Assembly (NCBI GenBank): GCA_902788705.1
Contig: CADALE010000006.1
Span: 62,001-126,000, forward strand
From: an uncultured Coriobacteriaceae bacterium
Lineage (GTDB): Bacteria; Actinomycetota; Coriobacteriia; Coriobacteriales; Atopobiaceae
DNA: 64,000 bases
Direction of reading: 5' to 3'
The first letter of the stretch is position 1; every line of letters begins with the position of its first letter. The notes below the pieces were generated by a model. The model had not been told where the DNA came from, did no database searches, and saw nothing but the letters and a program-made list of their open reading frames with translations. Both the position numbers and the translations under genes were made by a program. This document shows, one piece after another, positions 60,040 to 64,000 of the stretch.

Positions 60040-60232
60040 GGGAATCTCCTTGCACGAGAGACCGGTGCATGTCTTGAGGGTAGCACCGATTGATGTGCAG
60101 GTGTGGCACGGATTGGGATTTGCGCATGGCGGTACAGCTACGTCTTTCCCAACATCCGCGGGGCGTGATGGGCCCCGGGTTGTCGCCAAACGCGGAGGAG
60201 CTTCGGCCCTCGGTAGCCTGCGCCCGCGCCTG

Positions 60233-61687
60233 CTAGTGCTTTCGGTGCGGACGAGGGTTGTGCAGCTTCTGCAGGCACAGCGCAAGCTCGCCTATGGCGA
60301 TCATCTCGCGATAGTCGCTCACGCGCACGAGGTCGGGGATGTACTGCTCCTCGTGTACGTAGCGGGCTATCTCGTCATGCAGGGCATCCATGTCGTCGAT
60401 GAGGTCGATGGCCACATAGATGGCGTCGGGCGAGACCAGGCTGATGTCCGCCGCCAGCAGTGGGGCCACCAGCTGGCGCATGCCCTCGGGTGACCAGGCC
60501 AGCTCGTGGTTGCCGGTCACCTCGTCGGCGCCGTACAGGGCGGTGAACAGAGGCGCAATCTCGCCCGCGAAGTTCTTGCGGCCCTTCACCAGGTGGCCGT
60601 CCACCACGATGCCCTGTCCTCCGACGAGGGTTCCGGTCTGCTGGGTGTGCAGCACCACCGAGTCGTAGTCGGTCTGGGTGATGTAGCAGCCCACGGCGGC
60701 CGCGTTGGCGTTGTTGTCCACGAACACCTTGGTGCCGAACTGCTTGGACAGCGAGCGCCCCAGCTCGTAGCCAGCGGCCCCCTCGAAGTGCGACCACGTG
60801 CCGATGCGCCCGCTGTTCACGATGCCCGGCACCGCGATGCCCACGGCGTCCAGCTCGCTCACGCGGATTCCCTTGAGGTGCACGGTGGACAGGACGTCCT
60901 CGACGTCTCGCACCGTGGGCCGCGCCTTGGTGACGCTGCCGTAGGCGATGATGTCGCCGTGGTCGTAGACGCGCCATCCGGTCCAGCCTGAGTTGGGACG
61001 GTGCACGCAGGTGATCACCATGATGCGCTTGTCGTCCTTGAGGTCGCGCATGAACTTGAGGTTGGTGTGGTCCTCGGCGGGAAAGACGGTGTGGTCCTCC
61101 ACCAGGTGCATCACCAGCTTGAGGGCGGCGCCGGCATCGTAGGCGGCGAACACCTTGGCGGGAATCTCCACCACGGCTGCCTGCGGGAAGGCGTCCGCCA
61201 CCGCCTTGCGCTGGTAGCCCACCTGCGGGGCCAGCAGCACCACGTCATAGCTGCCGCCCGAGGCGCTTGCCTCGGCCAAGGGCTTGGCCTCGAAGGAGTA
61301 GTCCAGCGAGAGGGTCTTGGCGGCCTCGGCCAGCTTGTTCGCGAACATCGTGGTGGTGAGGCCGGCGGTGCAGCACAGGAGCACGCGCGTGGTGTCGTAG
61401 AGGTCAGTCTTCTGCAGTGCCTCGGCCATCTCCTGGAAGAGCTCCTCGGCATGCCGCTCGTCGTCCAGCTCGAAGTGCAGGAAGAACTTGGGGTCGTCGG
61501 GGCAGTCGCGGTCCACGATGGACAGCTCCACGATCTCGGGCATGTCCTCGAAGCAGTAGAAGTTGACCGCTCCCTGTGCGTCGCCGGCGGAAAGGCGGAT
61601 GTGCTCGTCATCCACCAGCGTGATCTCAACGTCGGGGATGTCCTGCGAGAGCACGTAGGTGCGGAAGTCCTTGGCAAGCTGGTTCAC
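60233..61687 (-). CDS. Fusion of PTS EIIB-like domain and ROK domain with lost catalytic residues
   Basis: A 484-residue, three-part protein. Residues 1-95 are an unrecognised alpha/beta module (VNQLAKDFRTYVLSQDIPDV). Residues about 100-195 match the lactose/cellobiose-type EIIB: VLLCCTAGLTTTMFANKL, with Cys105/Cys106 at the phospho-Cys position, then VVLLAPQVGYQRKAV. Residues about 220-484 are a ROK domain (VGIAVPGIVNSG, FVDNNANAAAVG, KGRKNFAGEIAPLF). The N-terminal DxGGT phosphate loop is absent, the catalytic Asp of NDANAA is Asn326, and no zinc CxCG motif is seen, so it is probably a sensor or regulator, not a kinase. GTG start has AAGGAGG upstream; a TATCAT -10 is at 61720-61725. An ATG nine codons earlier is less likely. 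Confidence 0.75.
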   Translation of the reverse strand: MNQLAKDFRTYVLSQDIPDVEITLVDDEHIRLSAGDAQGAVNFYCFEDMPEIVELSIVDRDCPDDPKFFLHFELDDERHAEELFQEMAEALQKTDLYDTTRVLLCCTAGLTTTMFANKLAEAAKTLSLDYSFEAKPLAEASASGGSYDVVLLAPQVGYQRKAVADAFPQAAVVEIPAKVFAAYDAGAALKLVMHLVEDHTVFPAEDHTNLKFMRDLKDDKRIMVITCVHRPNSGWTGWRVYDHGDIIAYGSVTKARPTVRDVEDVLSTVHLKGIRVSELDAVGIAVPGIVNSGRIGTWSHFEGAAGYELGRSLSKQFGTKVFVDNNANAAAVGCYITQTDYDSVVLHTQQTGTLVGGQGIVVDGHLVKGRKNFAGEIAPLFTALYGADEVTGNHELAWSPEGMRQLVAPLLAADISLVSPDAIYVAIDLIDDMDALHDEIARYVHEEQYIPDLVRVSDYREMIAIGELALCLQKLHNPRPHRKH

Positions 61688-61863
61688 GGCGCCTCCTTCG
61701 GCCACACGGTTCATCTCCTATGATAGCGGGCTTCGACGCTCGTTTGGTGGGTTTGTGCACGCCGTCCGTACCCGCTCGTGGGCCAGCTGCGCTATTCTCG
61801 TCAGCCCCAAGGGGGGCCACACGATACCATTTCGCTATTCGCGGAATGGTGGAAGGGGGAGGG

Positions 61864-62124
61864 ATGGACATCGTTCGCAAGATAGTCGGGCAGCTCAGGC
61901 AGTACCGTACGCAGGCGTTGCTGGCGCCGGTCTTCACGCTGGCGGCCGTGGGCCTCGAGGTGCTGATACCCTACGTGATGGCGCTGCTCATCGACGAGGG
62001 CATCGCGGTGGGCGACCTAGGCAAGGTGGTGCAGTGGGGCACTGTCATGATGGTGTGTGCGCTGCTGGCCGCGAGGGGCAAGTACTACCAGCTGTACACG
62101 GGTAACCAGATAGAGGCCGAGTAG
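61864..62124 (+). pseudogene. ABC exporter remnant: first membrane segments joined to the extreme C-terminus
   Basis: An 86-codon frame with a good ribosome binding site (GGAAGGGGGAGGG). Residues 1-70 look like the start of a multidrug ABC half-transporter (MDIVRKIVGQLRQYRTQALL, IPYVMALLIDEGIAVGDLG). The last 17 residues (ARGKYYQLYTGNQIEAE) match the usual C-terminus of such proteins; compare KGTYYQLYTGAFELE of the exporter at 38793-40841. The rest of the membrane domain and the whole ATPase domain, about 500 residues, are missing in frame. The joint falls at GCTGCTGGCC (62061-62070), which could be the shared sequence of a recombination deletion. Non-functional as a transporter. Confidence 0.75.
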
Positions 62125-62256
62125 CGGCCCGGGGCAGCCGCCGTGCAGCTTGGGGGTAAGGTTCCCGGCGCATTTCTCCCATGGAAGATGCGTCGGGAGC
62201 CCTCATGCCGCACGCAAATGTGAAAGAATGGCCACAGGCCGTCCATGGGAGGACTC

Positions 62257-63405
62257 ATGCGTCGATTCTTCAAGAACCTCAACGAGCAGCAGATAGAGAT
62301 TGGCCTCTATGCGCTCCTTCTTGCGGTGCTTGCCGCCGCCACGTGCATGGTGCTGTGGTCGTCAGCCGGCATCTGGCTCAAGCTCTGGGAGCTGACCTGC
62401 GCCGTGCTGGAGCCCCTGGTGTACGGACTGATGCTCGGCTATGCGCTCAACCCCATCGTGACGCGCATCTCGCACCTGCTGAAGCGCAACGAGCGCCTCG
62501 CCGAGCAGGGCAGGAAGCGCCGCACCATCGCCGTCATCATCACCGTGTGCCTTGTGGTCGCGGTCATGCTGGGCCTGCTCACCGTCTTCGCCGCCATGCT
62601 TGCGCACGGCATCTCCAGCGTCGACTGGTCGTCGTTCGATGGCCTCATCGAGGAGGCCACCTCCGACATCACGGGCTTCATGCAGACCGTGCAGGAGCGC
62701 CTGGTAAGCTGGGGCCTCATCTCGCAGGACAGCGAGTCGACGCTGCTCTCCACCTTCTACAACGTGAAGGACGCCGCTTCCACGGCAATCTTCACCGCCA
62801 TCTTCACCATCTATAACCTCCTGGACGGCGACCGGCTGTTTGCCTACTTCCGGCGCGTGGCCCACAACGTGCTGGGCGACCACACGATGGACGGCGCAAA
62901 GCTGCTTGACGACGCCGACCGCGTCTTTTCGGGCTACTTCAGGGGGCAGGCCACCGACGCCTTCATCGTGGGCGTGCTCTCCGCCATCGTACTCTCGATG
63001 GTGGGCGTGCCCTACGCGCCGGTGGTCGGCCTTCTGGCAGGGCTGGGCAACCTCATCCCCTACGTGGGCGGCCCAGTGGGATTCGGCTCGATCGTGCTGG
63101 TCTGCATGTCCGAAGGCGCGTGGGGCACGATGGTCGCCGGCATCGTGGCCATGGCCGTGGTGATGTTCGTGGACAGCAACATCATCAACCCCAAGCTGCT
63201 CTCGGAAAACGTCGAGGTGCACCCGATGCTGGTGGTGGCGGCGCTCATAGTGGGCGGCGGCGTGGGTGGCATTGCCGGCATGCTGGTGGCGGTGCCCACG
63301 GCGGCCTGGCTCAAGATCCAGTTCGACCGCTGGATGGAGGCCAGCGAGGCGGCCGACGAGAACCTCGTGGACGAGATTGCCGAGCGCTTCGGGGGAGAGC
63401 GGTAG
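62257..63405 (+). CDS. AI-2E (PerM) family membrane transporter
   Basis: A 382-residue integral membrane protein with about eight hydrophobic segments. Family features: LEPLVYGLMLGYALNPIV near the start, the amphipathic external part (about 120-190), LFAYFRRVAHNVLG, VFSGYFRGQATDAFIVGVLSAI, and the signature GLGNLIPYVGGPVGFGSI with DSNIINPKLLSENVEVHPMLVV. Members export or import small molecules, including AI-2 in E. coli TqsA; the cargo here is unknown. The start is placed at MRRFF because GGAGG lies just before it; an in-frame ATG four codons earlier includes that site and is less likely. Confidence 0.9.
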   Translation: MRRFFKNLNEQQIEIGLYALLLAVLAAATCMVLWSSAGIWLKLWELTCAVLEPLVYGLMLGYALNPIVTRISHLLKRNERLAEQGRKRRTIAVIITVCLVVAVMLGLLTVFAAMLAHGISSVDWSSFDGLIEEATSDITGFMQTVQERLVSWGLISQDSESTLLSTFYNVKDAASTAIFTAIFTIYNLLDGDRLFAYFRRVAHNVLGDHTMDGAKLLDDADRVFSGYFRGQATDAFIVGVLSAIVLSMVGVPYAPVVGLLAGLGNLIPYVGGPVGFGSIVLVCMSEGAWGTMVAGIVAMAVVMFVDSNIINPKLLSENVEVHPMLVVAALIVGGGVGGIAGMLVAVPTAAWLKIQFDRWMEASEAADENLVDEIAERFGGER

Positions 63406-63434
63406 GCCACGCGGGACGGCTGGGCGACCCGGCG

Positions 63435-63515
63435 CCGGGCTTGGATGCTGGTCCCGGCTTGGCTGCCGGCCCTGGCCTGGATTCCGGCCCCCGTCCCGAT
63501 TCCGGCCCCCGTCCC
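63435..63515 (+). repeat. Degenerate 18-base tandem repeat, about 4.5 copies
   Basis: Units at 63435, 63453, 63471, 63489 and a half unit at 63507 follow the pattern CCCGGCTTGGATGCTGGT with drift. It starts 30 bases after the AI-2E gene stop. In one frame (not that of the gene) it reads PGLDAG, PGLAAG, PGLDSG, PRPDSG, like a repetitive protein tail. Confidence 0.7.
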
Positions 63516-63523
63516 TCTTCAAC

Positions 63524-63634
63524 AAGTGCGTAACTATTGTGCGTGGTTTTGCGGCTTGAATAGCATCGACAACTCGTTTACCTGCGGTTATGCCCCTCAA
63601 CATCAAAAGTTATCGATATCGGAGTTACGCACTT
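63524..63634 (+). repeat. 111-base element with 11-base terminal inverted repeats, copy B
   Basis: AAGTGCGTAAC...GTTACGCACTT, homologous along its length to the complement of 44152-44261 (see copy A). It also lies between converging genes (AI-2E family and DUF559). Both copies share AAGTGCGTAACTATTGTGCG at the left end and TTTACCTGC at offset 54. Confidence 0.8.
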
Positions 63635-63695
63635 GCGGGCGAGGCGGTCTGCGCGCGGGCACAATCCTGCTCCGCAGCTGCTGCCTTCCGTCGGA

Positions 63696-64000
63696 TCAGC
63701 CGATGGCGAGAAGCTCCTCGGGATGCTGGGCGATGTGGCGCATCCGTGCCTGAAACTCGGTGCGCGACGCGAGCTCGTCCTGGTTGGTGGTCGAGACTGT
63801 CGTTCCAAGGGCGTTGGCAACGATGCTGGCGATGCGCTCGACCTCGCTGCGCGAGCGCATGTGCTCCGTCGTCACCGTGATCACGCGGTAGCCCATCTCG
63901 GTCAGCACGTCACGCCTCTTGGCGTCGTTGGCGATTCGGCTCGAAGCGCTGTGGTGCAGGTCGCTGTCGTACTCGATCACCAGACGGGCGCGCTCCCAAA
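63696..64000 (-). CDS. DUF559/Vsr-like endonuclease domain protein, C-terminal part (runs off window)
   Basis: Minus-strand gene whose start lies to the right of the window. The visible 101 codons read WERARLVIEYDSDLHHSASS, then NDAKRRDVLTEMGYRVITVT, matching the DUF559 domain of the PD-(D/E)xK nuclease superfamily: IEYDS has the catalytic acid, and the Lys-Arg helix and GYRVITVT strand follow. A helical tail (about 50 residues) ends it. Stand-alone DUF559 genes are common in Coriobacteriia and their role is unknown; helix-turn-helix or AbiEi-like N-terminal parts occur in relatives, but that region is outside this window. It lies beside repeat copy B. Confidence 0.78.
   Translation of the reverse strand, partial: WERARLVIEYDSDLHHSASSRIANDAKRRDVLTEMGYRVITVTTEHMRSRSEVERIASIVANALGTTVSTTNQDELASRTEFQARMRHIAQHPEELLAIG

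Noticed and set aside
63435..63515. Tandem repeat considered as part of a gene
   Set aside because: The frame that reads through it has no start site or family match and overlaps the end of the AI-2E gene in another frame.
1..64000. Prophage, integrative element, rRNA or tRNA genes
   Set aside because: No integrase, phage structural gene, transposase, rRNA or cloverleaf-forming sequence was seen by eye in any intergenic gap; base composition is even except in the two 110-base elements.

Overview
The window is a 64 kb, GC-rich stretch of tightly packed chromosome with many 1-11 base gene overlaps. Gene content points to an anaerobic, saccharolytic actinobacterium of the class Coriobacteriia, probably an Olsenella/Atopobiaceae or Collinsella relative. 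The supporting features are anaerobic-type (cbi) cobalamin synthesis, type II galT, a trehalose PTS, a GH3/GtrA pair and many TATCAT-like -10 boxes. This placement is inferred from gene content, not from a marker gene. I saw no rRNA, tRNA, CRISPR array, integrase or intact transposase, and no gene-free stretch longer than 300 bases.

Layout: (1) 1-7775: a minus-strand group (unknown partial gene, hypB, HAD phosphatase), then serC-serA-DUF1015 for serine synthesis, then a phasin-like protein with an AarF/UbiB kinase-like protein. (2) 7884-15977: a GT-B-like protein divergent from a TetR regulator across a perfect 44-base palindrome, then an alpha-galactoside module (GPH-type symporter, GH36 alpha-galactosidase, galK, galT). 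(3) 16075-36180: a large corrinoid locus. A probable cobalamin riboswitch leads an exported cobaltochelatase (CbiK), a NEAT-like lipoprotein, a FecBCD/BtuFCD-type ABC importer, cbiD-F-G-H-J-ET-A-B, cobD, cbiP, cbiC, cobT and cobC. A converging minus-strand operon holds a Cys-rich protein, cobU, cobS, a miniature second CobU and a membrane-anchored NEAT-like protein. cbiL is absent from the locus. (4) 36268-41667: a MarR-controlled heterodimeric ABC exporter and an exported cyclophilin. (5) 41897-44069: DUF89, YbaK/ProX and HD-domain genes. (6) 44337-48478: trehalose operon treP-treC with divergent treR; treP is broken by an apparent deletion and frameshift. (7) 48542-53867: a three-gene exporter-like operon (helical secreted protein, ATPase, FtsX-type permease). 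(8) 54113-64000: nagA, an acetyltransferase, a GH3 glycosidase with a GtrA-like protein, a GIY-YIG-like protein, an EIIB-ROK fusion with a degraded kinase site, an ABC exporter remnant, an AI-2E family protein and a partial DUF559 nuclease.

Working together: the importer and exported CbiK/NEAT-like proteins would handle corrinoid, cobalt or tetrapyrrole outside the membrane. The cbi/cob enzymes build and complete cobalamin, and the riboswitch would shut the plus-strand operon when cobalamin is plentiful. The sugar modules feed galactose, glucose, N-acetylglucosamine and trehalose into glycolysis. The most unusual items are the pair of NEAT-like surface proteins at the two outer ends of the corrinoid locus, the dead-kinase EIIB-ROK fusion, two copies of a 110-base element with terminal inverted repeats, a 48-base-arm hairpin, and two recent-looking gene deletions (treP and the ABC remnant).
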